Shown: positions 1-7,727 of the stretch, in pieces | Numbering within the stretch: position 1 is the stretch's first letter | Layout of the letters: every line of letters starts with the position of its first letter | DNA from: Gammaproteobacteria bacterium | GTDB taxonomy: Bacteria > Pseudomonadota > Gammaproteobacteria > DSM-19610 | Assembly (NCBI GenBank): GCA_011321775.1 | Contig: DROT01000005.1 | Coordinates: 1 to 64,000 of the forward strand | Length of the DNA stretch: 64,000 nt | Direction of reading: 5' to 3' | Notes under the pieces: generated by a model | What the model saw: the letters and a program-made list of their open reading frames with translations, nothing else | Database searches by the model: none | Told to the model about the DNA's origin: nothing | Made by a program: the position numbers and the translations under genes

Positions 1-554
1 CATAGGTACGCGCCACCTCGGAAGTCAGCGACACCAGCGCACTGTCGTAATCCGCGACCGAAGCCCCCAGGTTGGCGCTGGCGGATTCGACGCCCCGACG
101 GAAACGCCCCCAGAAGTCCAGTTCCCAGGCGGCATCCAGGCCGATGGCCGACTGGGTGTAGGTGTCGTCGGTAAAGGCCTGGTTGAAATTCGGCGCGTTC
201 TCGCTCAGACCGACGCGCGTCAGGGAACCGTTGACCTGCTGTTGCTGGGGATACTGCTGGCCGATGGCGATACCCAGTTGCGCCCGCGCCTGCAGGATAC
301 GCAGGCCGGCGACCTGCAAGGGCAGGTTCTGGTGATAGGCGGAATCGATCAGGCGGTCGAGCACCGGGTCGTCGAACACCTTCCACCAGTTTTCCGACAA
401 CTGCTGTGCCGAGAGGTCCGGCGTCTGTTCCACCCAGCTGTCGGCGACTTCGGCCGCGGGCGTCTCGAAATCCGGCCCCAGGGTGGTACAGGCCGTGACC
501 GACAGGATGGCGGCCCCAATGGCTGCATGGCGAAAAAGCTTACCCAGCTGCATC
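1..554 (-). CDS. RND efflux outer-membrane factor lipoprotein (NodT/OprM type), C-terminus beyond window
   Basis: Outer-membrane channel of a tripartite RND-type efflux pump. Only the first ~184 codons lie here; the gene runs off the left edge. The start is ATG at 554 with AGGGGA about 6 nt upstream. A signal peptide ends in the lipobox VTAC (Cys22), so the mature protein should be a lipoprotein. The segments LSENWWKVFDDPVLDRLI, LPLQVAGLRILQARAQLGIA and AAWELDFWGRFRRGVE are hallmarks of the OEP/NodT family. A pump membrane-fusion protein and RND transporter would be expected beyond the edge but cannot be seen. Substrate unknown. Family sure; exact paralogue not. Confidence 0.9.
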
Positions 555-608
555 AAATTCCCCTTTTCCCGCTACCCGGGTTGCTGCCGTTGCGCAAATC
601 GAGCACCG

Positions 609-638
609 ACTATACTCGGGGGACTCGGGCCGTTTCAA
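609..638 (-). promoter_or_regulatory. sigma-70-like promoter of the efflux lipoprotein gene
   Basis: On the minus strand, TTGAAA (638-633) and TATAGT (614-609) are separated by 18 nt, giving a predicted transcript start near 602 and a ~47-nt leader before the ATG at 554. Sequence inspection only. Confidence 0.55.
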
Positions 639-734
639 CGACCGATGTCCCGGGGAAACCCGCCGGCGTGCCCGCGGCAGGGGATCGCCGCTGCGCGATC
701 GGCATCCGCTGCGCGCGCCTGGCCGCGGCGATCA

Positions 735-1181
735 CTACAACAGAACCGATATCTGTTCGCGCAATGCCTCCGGTGACTGTTGCACCAGATTCTTGTCGAT
801 CTGCTCCGACACCCGCTCCATGACTTCCTTGTTGATGCTGTTCCGCAACAACCCCAGGAACGCGGGTGGCGCAATCAGCACCAGCTCGTCGTAGGCGCCG
901 TCGATGCGCCCCTGGTCCAGGTGACGGGCGAGATAGCGCGCGAAATCGATGTCCTCGGCCTGCTTCGCGCTGATCTTGTTGTCCACCACGTGGCGGCCCT
1001 GCCCCTGCCCGCCCGGTGTGCCCGGGTCGCTGCCGGGACGATCGCTGACCAGGTCGCCTTCGTGCAGACGTCCGGCAGGATGAACCAGGGCCTCGACCTC
1101 GGTGAGCGGCGCCTTGCGGTTATCGGCCTTGTAGAGCTTGGCCCGGCTGCTTTCGGCGACCAGAATCCAGATGCGTGACAT
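735..1181 (-). CDS. baeRF family 12 / host-attachment-type protein (148 aa)
   Basis: Resembles the COG5622 'protein required for attachment to host cells' family, now grouped with bacterial eRF1-like folds (baeRF family 12). Seen: N-terminal WILVAESSRAKLYKAD, a mid-protein glycine-rich stretch followed by a long charged helix, and DELVLIAPPAFLGLLRNSI near the C-terminus, all typical of the family. The longer frame (to 1280) is not used because ATG at 1181 is preceded by a strong AGGAGGT. It stands alone, with an FNR-like box about 80 nt upstream, so expression may rise at low oxygen. Biochemical role unknown; ribosome-associated roles are suggested only by the fold. Confidence 0.8.
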   Translation of the reverse strand: MSRIWILVAESSRAKLYKADNRKAPLTEVEALVHPAGRLHEGDLVSDRPGSDPGTPGGQGQGRHVVDNKISAKQAEDIDFARYLARHLDQGRIDGAYDELVLIAPPAFLGLLRNSINKEVMERVSEQIDKNLVQQSPEALREQISVLL

Positions 1182-1231
1182 GAGATGACCTCCTGATGTT
1201 CTTGGACATTCTGTGCCCGGGTGTGGTCTGC

Positions 1232-1273
1232 ATTCTGTACCCGTGCGGGGAATCCGTGTTTGATACAGATCAG
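1232..1273 (-). promoter_or_regulatory. FNR/Anr-like box and -10 ahead of the baeRF gene
   Basis: On the plus strand 1260-1273 reads TTGATACAGATCAG, nine of ten matches to TTGAT-N4-ATCAA. Its centre (1266.5) lies about 41.5 nt before a predicted start near 1225 on the minus strand, with a -10-like CAGAAT at 1237-1232. This is the geometry of a class II FNR-activated promoter. Confidence 0.5.
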
Positions 1274-1425
1274 CAGACACGAAGCGGTAATTCTAGCTTG
1301 CGGCGGGTAACGGTGACAGCGTTTCTCTCTGTGCCCGAAACGGCCGTTGTAGCGGGCGTATCGACAGCCGGCAAAGCCGCCGTTGAAGCACGGCAACCGC
1401 GCTGCGACTACATATATTCTACATT

Positions 1426-1449
1426 AACAATATAACATATCATATTGTT
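1426..1449. repeat. AT-rich inverted repeat after the barrel gene
   Basis: AACAATAT (1426-1433) and ATATTGTT (1442-1449) form a perfect 8-bp inverted repeat with an 8-nt loop, inside an unusually AT-rich patch (1405-1470) just past the stop of the minus-strand barrel gene. It could be a weak terminator or a protein-binding site. Confidence 0.35.
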
Positions 1450-1465
1450 TAAAAATAACTCTATT

Positions 1466-2653
1466 CTAGAAATATCTAGAGATGCGGAAGGTGAGGTAAC
1501 TGTCTTTCTTGAAGGCGTTGACCACCACCCGGTTACCGGAGTTGAGGAACCAGCGACTCTCGAGTTCCGCTTTCCAGTGGTTGTCGAGGCGGCGTTCCGC
1601 CTCCAGCGACAGCTGGGTCTCGTGGCTCTGACGATCGATCACGAAACCGGCCAGCAGTTCGCTGCTCTGCACGTCGTTGAGCGTCAACCGCGCACCGGTG
1701 AACAGGTCGTCGTCGAAAAAGATCGGCGGTTGCCTGGTGGCGTCGTCACTACGCCCGTCCCAGGAATACTCGAGCAGCAGGCCGAGGTCGGCCTCCGAGG
1801 CGGCGATCTGGTAGAGGGTGTACTCGAAGCCGCCGACCGCGGACCAGTAGTGCTGGCCGTGCTCGGCGCGCCAGAGACCCTCGAACTTCCACAGCCAGCC
1901 CTCGCGGGTGTACTGGATGTCGGTCCCCACCTGCTTGATCAGGTCGTAGAACGGGATCAGGCGCGTACCGCCGGCATTGGGAACGAAGCGCGGCTCGCGG
2001 CCGGTACCGTTGAAGTAGTAGACACCGAAATCCCAGTCGCCGAGATAGTGCGAGTAGCGCAGCGCCACATCGCCGCGGTGCTGCTTGTCGCCCGACTGGT
2101 ACCGCGCGTCGCCGTCGGTCACGAGGGGGAAGCGCAGACGCCCGTCCTTGCCCGGAAAGGTACGCTCGCGGAACCAGGGCATGAGATAGAGGCTGACTTC
2201 CCCCCAGTCGCGGCGCGTGACCAGGTTGACCATCGGCTGGCCCAGCTTGTCCTCGGTGTCGATGTCCTGGACGAAGTCCGTCTGGTTGATGATGTCGACC
2301 AGGTGACGGGATTCGGTCACCCCCCAGAACACCCGGTTGACGCCGGCCAGGATTTCCCAGTCACCGCTGACGTGCGACCAGTAGGCCTCGCGCAGGTCGA
2401 AATGCGTGCGCCGGCTGTCGCGGCTGTCCAGCTGGGCGAAGGGAATCAGGCTGAGCTGGTCGTTGCGGTCGGCCGATTCCAGCGTCCACTCCGGCTGCAG
2501 GATCAGCGACGGCTGCAAGCCGTCGAACTGGTCCTCGAACTGGGCGTCGTCGACGAAGGCGCGGGTCTCCAGCGCCACGAATCCCGAAAGACGCTTGTCC
2601 CAGGCCTGCGCGAGCAGTGGAAGCAGAACCAGAAGCCAGAGTATGCCGCGCAT
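1466..2653 (-). CDS. predicted outer-membrane beta-barrel protein (395 aa)
   Basis: Unrecognised family. A signal peptide, MRGILWLLVLLPLLAQA, precedes a mature chain rich in alternating aromatic/polar strands (for example LAGVNRVFWGV, VALRYSHYLGDWDFGVYYF, KAELESRWFL), and the last residue is Phe (RISRYF), as in most outer-membrane barrels. Length and strand pattern suit a 14-18-strand porin-like barrel. The start at 2653 gives a clean signal peptide; an upstream in-frame ATG (2707) would add a hydrophilic extension and is less likely. No clear partner gene. Transport substrate unknown. Confidence 0.7.
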   Translation of the reverse strand: MRGILWLLVLLPLLAQAWDKRLSGFVALETRAFVDDAQFEDQFDGLQPSLILQPEWTLESADRNDQLSLIPFAQLDSRDSRRTHFDLREAYWSHVSGDWEILAGVNRVFWGVTESRHLVDIINQTDFVQDIDTEDKLGQPMVNLVTRRDWGEVSLYLMPWFRERTFPGKDGRLRFPLVTDGDARYQSGDKQHRGDVALRYSHYLGDWDFGVYYFNGTGREPRFVPNAGGTRLIPFYDLIKQVGTDIQYTREGWLWKFEGLWRAEHGQHYWSAVGGFEYTLYQIAASEADLGLLLEYSWDGRSDDATRQPPIFFDDDLFTGARLTLNDVQSSELLAGFVIDRQSHETQLSLEAERRLDNHWKAELESRWFLNSGNRVVVNAFKKDSYLTFRISRYF

Positions 2654-2914
2654 GCGCACCGGGACGGAATGACAGTGTGTCGGGGCTGTTCTTTGTACAA
2701 AATCCACGGGGCTTTATCCAGTGGAAAATGAGGTACACCCTCATGCCGCCCGGCGTCAGCATGAGGGCGATCGCGCAAGCTGTGCCGCCCGATCGGGCCT
2801 GAGCCCGAACAGGTACAAACCGTAACCCGGCAATACGCGCAAAAAATCCCACTTGAACCTTGAATTGCAGCCTAAGGCCAGATTACCGTGCCGCCTTCGT
2901 GCAATACAGGGGCC
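2654..2914. other. non-coding stretch upstream of the barrel gene
   Basis: No convincing gene. Short open frames exist on both strands but have no recognisable product or ribosome site. It probably carries the barrel-gene promoter; no clear -35/-10 pair was found. It adjoins the inverted-repeat element at 2915. Confidence 0.4.
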
Positions 2915-3078
2915 AGGAGCCTGTCCGAGTAATGATGGACCTGCTGCGAGCGCACCACAGCGGCCCCTTTTTGCGATCCTTTTCGTCGCATAGTGCCCAC
3001 TATGCTCCTCAAACGATCGCAAGAATCGCCTCGCTGTGCCACGCTCTCGCTACGGCCCCATTACTCGGACAGGCTCCT
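2915..3078. repeat. 164-bp inverted-repeat element with perfect 20-nt ends
   Basis: The ends 2915-2934 (AGGAGCCTGTCCGAGTAATG) and 3059-3078 are exact reverse complements. Inside are further nested complementary parts: TTGCGATC near 2974 with GATCGCAA near 3016, and a central hairpin GCATAGTG-CC-CACTATGC around 2989-3006. The element has no ORF of note and its right end overlaps the dsrE2 stop codon by two bases. It looks like a MITE-like or REP-like element that may also end dsrE2 transcription. Confidence 0.7.
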
Positions 3079-3706
3079 AGATGAACAGGCTCACGTCCGA
3101 ACGCTGTGCCGTGGGCAGGAAGGAGGCCGCCCCCACCCAGTCGCGCACTTCGGGGATGAAGTCGTCCATCGACCAGCCGAACAGGTCGACCGTCATCTGG
3201 CAGGCGATCATCTTCACGTCCGCCTCCAGGCAGGCGGTACGCAATTCCTCGACACTGGCCACCCCCTTGTCGTGCATGGTCTTCTTCATCAGGCTGGTCG
3301 CGAGCTTCTCGAAACCCGGCACGTTCCCCATGACCGCATTGGGAATCTTCCAGTCGATGGCTCGGAACCATCCCGGTCCGAAAGGCATCTTCATCGGCAT
3401 GGCGGGGTTGCCCAGGGGGCTGATCTCGAGATCGTCGACATCCTTCTTCAACAGCCCCAGCCCATAGAAGGTGAAGAACAGGGACACCTCCCAGCCCAGC
3501 GCCGCGGCCGAGGAGGCCAGGATGAAAGGCGGATAGGCCCAGTCCAGGGTCCCCTTGGTGACCACGATGGACATCGATGGTGTCTTTGCCGCCTCGCGGG
3601 CCTCGAAACATTCGTTGAACCTGCGTTCGAACCAGGCATCCGCGTCGGACTCCGACGCTATCCCGGGTATTGCTTGCTGGCGCTCGGCCAGGTTTGTCTT
3701 GCCCAT
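3077..3706 (-). CDS. dsrE2: DsrE2-type sulfur-transfer protein
   Basis: DsrE/F-like membrane-associated sulfurtransferase (209 aa) that, in sulfur-oxidising bacteria, passes sulfane sulfur together with TusA. Seen: a DsrE fold start MSIVVTKGTLDWAYPPFILAS, hydrophobic segments AAALGWEVSLFFTFYGLGLL, and Cys159/Cys169 around VKMIACQMTVDLFGW, the cysteine region typical of DsrE2A-like proteins. It lies 27 nt after tusA in one operon; the rhodanese gene often found in rhd-tusA-dsrE2 sets is missing. The TAG stop sits in the edge of an inverted-repeat element, so the last few residues could have been altered by that insertion. Confidence 0.85.
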   Translation of the reverse strand: MGKTNLAERQQAIPGIASESDADAWFERRFNECFEAREAAKTPSMSIVVTKGTLDWAYPPFILASSAAALGWEVSLFFTFYGLGLLKKDVDDLEISPLGNPAMPMKMPFGPGWFRAIDWKIPNAVMGNVPGFEKLATSLMKKTMHDKGVASVEELRTACLEADVKMIACQMTVDLFGWSMDDFIPEVRDWVGAASFLPTAQRSDVSLFI

Positions 3707-3733
3707 ATCGATCCCTCCTCTTGCTCGTTCGGA

Positions 3734-3964
3734 TCAGGCCTTCCGAATCAGGAAGACATACCGCTCACCGCTCTCGTTGCTGGCCAGCAGCGTGTTCCCG
3801 GTCTGCTCACAGAAGGACGCCATGTCCTTCACCGATCCGGGATCGGTACTCACGACTTCCAGTACCTCACCGGCCTGCATGTCCTTGATTGCCTTGCGCG
3901 TACGCAGGATCGGCAACGGGCAGTTCAACCCGCTGGCATCCACTGTTGCCGCAATCTCGCTCAT
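3734..3964 (-). CDS. tusA: TusA-family sulfur carrier protein
   Basis: Small cytoplasmic persulfide carrier (76 aa). The signature CPLP motif is present (Cys15, in SGLNCPLPILRTRKAI), followed by the family's beta-alpha-beta pattern with GEVLEVVSTDPGSVKD. It is first in an operon with dsrE2, which argues for dissimilatory sulfur metabolism rather than tRNA thiolation. A ribosome site (GAGGAGC) precedes ATG 3964. The promoter region holds two matching operator-like sites shared with the divergent TetR gene. Confidence 0.95.
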   Translation of the reverse strand: MSEIAATVDASGLNCPLPILRTRKAIKDMQAGEVLEVVSTDPGSVKDMASFCEQTGNTLLASNESGERYVFLIRKA

Positions 3965-3987
3965 ATCAGCTGCTCCTCTATGGCCTG

Positions 3988-4006
3988 AGTATATGTATCG
4001 TTCGGT
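3988..4006. promoter_or_regulatory. TetR operator-like site 1
   Basis: 19-nt AGTATATGTATCGTTCGGT, matching the reverse complement of site 2 (4055-4073) at 17 of 19 positions. It overlaps the predicted transcript start of tusA. The core TATCGTTCGGTA is itself an imperfect palindrome, as expected for a TetR-family site. Confidence 0.6.
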
Positions 4007-4014
4007 ACAGTATT

Positions 4015-4043
4015 GTTGTATTCGAATATGCCCATGCTGTCAA
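4015..4043 (-). promoter_or_regulatory. promoter of tusA-dsrE2
   Basis: On the minus strand a perfect TTGACA (4043-4038) is followed, after 17 nt, by TACAAC (4020-4015). It is bracketed by the two operator-like sites, so binding at both would block or loop over it. Confidence 0.6.
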
Positions 4044-4054
4044 GGATTTTTTAT

Positions 4055-4073
4055 ACCGATCGTTACATATACT
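4055..4073. promoter_or_regulatory. TetR operator-like site 2
   Basis: ACCGATCGTTACATATACT, the near-exact inverse of site 1. The core TACCGATCGTTA is palindromic at 10 of 12 positions. It lies just upstream of the tusA -35 and between the two divergent genes. Confidence 0.6.
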
Positions 4074-4178
4074 CCAGGACATCCGCCAACCTTCTGAAGC
4101 ACAGGGATTTTCACGAATGGCGGGGACTGGCTGTGGTACACTATCCCCCGCTTTCCGCAACAGCCAGCCCTCACCCAC

Positions 4179-4763
4179 ATGGCCCGACACAAGACATTCG
4201 ACGAGCGCGAGGCCCTCGACGCGGCCATGCACGAGTTCTGGCTCAGGGGCTACGAAGGCACCTCCCTGCAGGATCTGGAAACGGCCATGGGGCTGACGCG
4301 GACCAGCATCTACAACGCCTTCGGCAACAAGCGGGAACTGTTCAACCGGGTACTGGAACATTACCAGCAGACCGTCATGGCCGCGCTGCTGGCGGAGCTG
4401 GACAGCGGCGCCGGACTGAAGACCGGCGTGGAAAGAATGTTGAACCGGATGATCGATCTGCACTTCAGCGAAGAAACCCCGGGCGGCTGCCTGGTGGTAT
4501 TGTCGGTGCTGGAACGCGAGCAACACGATGCCACTTCCACACGCGCCCTGGAACAGACCATGGCCGCCATGCAGAAAGGGTTGCAGCAACGCATCGCAAA
4601 GGCGCAGCAGACCGGCGAGATCGACGCCGGCCAGGACGCGCGCGCCCTGGCCCTGTCGATCGTCAACACCATGGCGGGGATGATGGTCCTCGGCAAGGCC
4701 GGTTTCTCGAAAACGGCGCTGCGCCAGGTCGCCCGCAACGCCGTCCGCCTGCTGCAGTGCTGA
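4179..4763 (+). CDS. TetR/AcrR-family transcriptional regulator
   Basis: DNA-binding regulator of 194 aa. The N-terminal helix-turn-helix is clear: DEREALDAAMHEFWLRGYEGTS, then LQDLETAMGLTRTSIYNAFGNKRELF (residues ~8-50). The C-terminal ligand domain resembles the TetR_C_16/YcnC-like group, with a Cys at GGCLVVL. It is divergent from tusA-dsrE2, and two near-identical operator-like sites lie in the shared 214-nt region, so it probably represses that operon and itself. The inducer is unknown; a reactive sulfur species would fit the context (inference). Confidence 0.9.
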   Translation: MARHKTFDEREALDAAMHEFWLRGYEGTSLQDLETAMGLTRTSIYNAFGNKRELFNRVLEHYQQTVMAALLAELDSGAGLKTGVERMLNRMIDLHFSEETPGGCLVVLSVLEREQHDATSTRALEQTMAAMQKGLQQRIAKAQQTGEIDAGQDARALALSIVNTMAGMMVLGKAGFSKTALRQVARNAVRLLQC

Positions 4764-4810
4764 GATTCCCGGGAAAAGACCCGGGCGCCGTCGGCTGACG
4801 GCATTGGAAA

Positions 4811-4852
4811 ATATTATTAACCCGGCAACCTACGATGTCGGGTTAATAATAT
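4811..4852. terminator. bidirectional terminator-like palindrome between tetR and MFS gene
   Basis: ATATTATTAACCCG (4811-4824) pairs exactly with 4839-4852; with one G-T wobble the stem reaches 17 bp around an 8-nt loop. It sits between two convergent genes and ends one base before the MFS stop codon. Two small GC hairpins (4768-4785 and 4787-4802) precede it after tetR. Confidence 0.5.
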
Positions 4853-6013
4853 CTACAGGGCCGCGCCGGCGGGAGTCGAACCACCCTCCTCCCGGATTCC
4901 GAGCCAGGCGATGATGCCCGCAACGGCGGCAACGGCCGCAGCCACCAGGTACATCACACTGGCGCCGGGCCCGTCCCACAGGTAGCCGGCACCGAGGCTG
5001 CCGACGGCGCCGCCGGCGCCGAAGCTGAGACTGCTGTACAACGCCTGCCCGCGTCCCTGGTGGCGGCCGGTGAACAGGCGGTGGACCAGGTGGATGGCGA
5101 CCGCATGGTAGACGCCGAAACTGGCGGCGTGCAGCGCCTGCGCCAGCACCAGGATCCAGAGCTGCTCGACGAACAGGGCGATCAGCACCCAGCGCACTGT
5201 CGTCAGGCCCGTGGCCACCAGCAGCAGCCGCCGGGCACCGTGGCGCGGCAGCCAGCGATGCATCTTCAGAAAAACACCGATCTCCGCGACCACGCCCAGC
5301 GCCCACAACTGACCGATGGCACTCTCGCTGTAGTCGTGGGCGGAGAGATAGAGGCTGTAGAAGGTGTAGTAGGGTCCGTGGCTGGCCTGTATCAGAAAGC
5401 ACACCAGCAGCAGCGACACCACCGCCGGCCTGCGCAACACCCTGCGCAGGGGCTCGTGGTCGTGGGCGCGCCGCGGAGCGCTGCTCTCCGGCACCGCCAG
5501 GCTGGCGAACCAGATACCGGCAAACAGCAACAGCAGCACCTGTGGTAACAGGGCCGTCCCCAGGCGGTCGAAGACCTCACCCAGCCCCGTCACCGCGACG
5601 ATGAAGCCGATGGAACCCCACAGGCGGATGCTGCTGTAACGCTGCACCTCGCTACCCAGGTGATTGAGGGTGGTGGCCTCGAACTGCGGCAGCGCCGCAT
5701 TCCAGAAGAAACTGAACAGCGCGGTCACCAGCGCCAGCAGCCAGTAACCCTGACCGAGGAACACACCGGCGAAGCTGAGGGTGGCCAGCAGGCAGGCGAG
5801 ACGGACGAGGCGCATGCGCCGGCCGCTGCGGTCGGCGATCCAGCCCCAGACGTTGGGCGCGACAATCTTGGTGGCCATGATGATGGCCACCAGCTCACCG
5901 ATCGCCACGCCGCCGAATCCCAGCGACCTGAGATACAGTCCCCAGTAGGGGATCAACGCGCCAAGGGCGGCGAAATAGAAGAAGTAGAAACCGGACAGGC
6001 GCCAGTAGTACAT
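4853..6013 (-). CDS. MFS transporter, HcaT/MFS_1-like
   Basis: Integral inner-membrane carrier of 386 aa with about 12 predicted helices. The start MYYWRLSGFYFFYFAALGALIPYWGLYL and the loop APNVWGWIADRSGRRMRLVR are typical of the MFS_1-like group that contains 3-phenylpropionate permease HcaT. Halves are separated by a charged loop (SSAPRRAHDHEPLRRVLRRP). It lies 57 nt downstream of aroC on the same strand and may be co-transcribed. Substrate cannot be told from sequence. Confidence 0.85.
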   Translation of the reverse strand: MYYWRLSGFYFFYFAALGALIPYWGLYLRSLGFGGVAIGELVAIIMATKIVAPNVWGWIADRSGRRMRLVRLACLLATLSFAGVFLGQGYWLLALVTALFSFFWNAALPQFEATTLNHLGSEVQRYSSIRLWGSIGFIVAVTGLGEVFDRLGTALLPQVLLLLFAGIWFASLAVPESSAPRRAHDHEPLRRVLRRPAVVSLLLVCFLIQASHGPYYTFYSLYLSAHDYSESAIGQLWALGVVAEIGVFLKMHRWLPRHGARRLLLVATGLTTVRWVLIALFVEQLWILVLAQALHAASFGVYHAVAIHLVHRLFTGRHQGRGQALYSSLSFGAGGAVGSLGAGYLWDGPGASVMYLVAAAVAAVAGIIAWLGIREEGGSTPAGAAL

Positions 6014-6070
6014 GCGGATCAGGCGAGGGAGCGGCAGCCAGCGCCTGTCGCGTACGGCCCTCGCGCGCGC

Positions 6071-7171
6071 TCAGTCGGCACTGGGCGGAATGACCGGTGT
6101 CCCCGACTCCACGTCGGCATTCTGGGCACGGTGGCGCAGGTAGTGGTCCATCAGCACGATGGCCAGCATGGCCTCGGCGATGGGGGTGGCGCGGATACCG
6201 ACGCAGGGGTCGTGGCGTCCGGTGGTGACCACCTCCACCGCTTCGCCGTGCAGGTCGACGCTGCGACCCGGCAGACGCAGGCTGGAGGTCGGCTTGAGCG
6301 CGATACTGACCAGAATGTCCTGCCCGGAGGAGATGCCACCGAGCACTCCGCCGGCGTGATTGCCGAGAAAGCCCTGCGGCGTGATCTCGTCGCGGTGTTC
6401 CGTGCCCTTCTGGGCGACGCTGGCGAAACCGGCGCCGATCTCCACTCCCTTGACGGCGTTGATGCTCATCATGGCGTGGGCGATATCGGCGTCCAGTCGG
6501 TCGAATACCGGCTCGCCCAGCCCCGGCGGAATGCCGCTGGCCACCACGTTGATACGCGCGCCGACGGAGTTGCCCTCCTTGCGCAGCGCATCCATGTAGG
6601 CCTCCAGTTCCCCCACCCGTTCCGGGTCTGGGCAGAAAAAGGGATTCTGCGATACCGCGTCCCAGTCCTTGAGCTCCACGGCAATGGGTCCGAGCTGCGC
6701 CAGGTAGCCACGGATGCTGGTACCGAGCCGCTCGCGCAGGTACTTGCGCGCGATGCCGCCGGCGGCCACGCGCATGGCGGTCTCGCGCGCCGACGAACGC
6801 CCGCCACCGCGGTAGTCACGGAAGCCGTATTTCTGCTGGTAGGTATAGTCCGCGTGCCCCGGGCGGAACCGGTCCCGGATGGTCGTGTAGTCCCTGGAAC
6901 GCTGGTCGGTATTGTGGATCAGCAGGCCGATCGGCGTGCCGGTGGTACGCCCCTCGAACACCCCGGAGAGGATCTGCACCCGGTCGGCCTCGCGACGCTG
7001 GGTGGTGTGCCGCGAGGTGCCCGGCTTGCGACGGTCGAGGTCGCCCTGCAGGTCCGCTTCCGACAGCTCCATGCCCGGCGGACAGCCGTCGACGATACAG
7101 CCGATGGCCGGGCCGTGGCTTTCGCCGAAGCTGGTGACGGTGAAGAGCTTGCCGATGCTGTTTCCTGACAT
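6071..7171 (-). CDS. aroC: chorismate synthase
   Basis: Last step of the shikimate pathway: 5-enolpyruvylshikimate-3-phosphate to chorismate, needing reduced FMN. The 366-aa length is normal for the bacterial enzyme. Family motifs are intact: [18 protein letters not shown] near the N-terminus, [30 protein letters not shown] (residues ~100-130) and, near the C-terminus, [17 protein letters not shown]. Cytoplasmic. Followed by an MFS gene. Confidence 0.98.
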   Translation of the reverse strand: MSGNSIGKLFTVTSFGESHGPAIGCIVDGCPPGMELSEADLQGDLDRRKPGTSRHTTQRREADRVQILSGVFEGRTTGTPIGLLIHNTDQRSRDYTTIRDRFRPGHADYTYQQKYGFRDYRGGGRSSARETAMRVAAGGIARKYLRERLGTSIRGYLAQLGPIAVELKDWDAVSQNPFFCPDPERVGELEAYMDALRKEGNSVGARINVVASGIPPGLGEPVFDRLDADIAHAMMSINAVKGVEIGAGFASVAQKGTEHRDEITPQGFLGNHAGGVLGGISSGQDILVSIALKPTSSLRLPGRSVDLHGEAVEVVTTGRHDPCVGIRATPIAEAMLAIVLMDHYLRHRAQNADVESGTPVIPPSAD

Positions 7172-7313
7172 GGCGGGCTATTGTACAGGAGTTTCCCGCG
7201 ATGAGAACGCGCCCCCCTGCGGGCGGGAAAGGCCTTGGTTAAAGGCTCGCGGAGTGACGCCGTTATGTCCACTGTAGCTTGTGAAACAACCGAACCGCCA
7301 AAGGGAAAGACAG

Positions 7314-7502
7314 ATGAGCGATCATGGTCACACGATCGGCAACTACCTCGGCAAGCCGATTTTCGAATCCATCGAACTCAGGGAAGAAGACTATGTATTC
7401 GACCGCATCGCCCGCTACGAGGACGACGAGTTCCCGCTCGACCGTCTGAGTGAGGACGAGGTACTGGTCGAACCGGGACTGATCTACCGGCACAAGGACT
7501 GA
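7314..7502 (+). CDS. small acidic hypothetical protein (62 aa)
   Basis: Unrecognised. ATG 7314 is chosen over an upstream GTG (7281) because AAGGGAAAG lies at ribosome-site distance. The product is hydrophilic and strongly acidic (for example RIARYEDDEFPLDRLSEDEVLVEPG). The gene is followed by a strong intrinsic terminator, which supports it being a real transcript. No membrane segment or cysteine. Confidence 0.6.
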   Translation: MSDHGHTIGNYLGKPIFESIELREEDYVFDRIARYEDDEFPLDRLSEDEVLVEPGLIYRHKD

Positions 7503-7542
7503 AGCCGGCCGCCAGGGAGCGGCAGATGCAAGGGGGAACAGA

Positions 7543-7573
7543 GGGGGCAGGTGCAAACCTGCCTCCTTTTTTT
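7543..7573 (+). terminator. intrinsic terminator after the small acidic gene
   Basis: A 10-bp stem (7543-7552 with 7557-7566, one G-T wobble), loop GCAA, then seven T (7567-7573). Confidence 0.9.
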
Positions 7574-7607
7574 GTGTCCGGCGGCTGATCGGGCAGGGAT
7601 GGTATCA

Positions 7608-7669
7608 GCCACGGAATACACGAAAAAGGCAAATCGATAGTTCCGTGTTTTTCCGCGTGTTTCCGTGGC
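7608..7669. repeat. CCACGGAA-type inverted repeat with 10-bp periodicity
   Basis: GCCACGGAATACACGAAAAA (7608-7627) is mirrored by 7644-7669, and the right side is three TTCCGYG-type units at exactly 10-bp spacing (7641, 7651, 7661). It lies between a convergent gene pair. Related TTCCGTG repeats are common between genes in Gammaproteobacteria. Confidence 0.55.
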
Positions 7670-7727
7670 CCTGTCTTTCGGGCCTCGTTGCCGACACGAC
7701 CCGGGAAGCTGCCGGTCATCGTCGCGC

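Noticed and set aside
2756-3022. Minus-strand frame containing FKWDFLRVLPGYGLYLFG
   Set aside because: Looked like a gene remnant, but it enters the inverted-repeat element, has no ribosome site and no recognised homologue.
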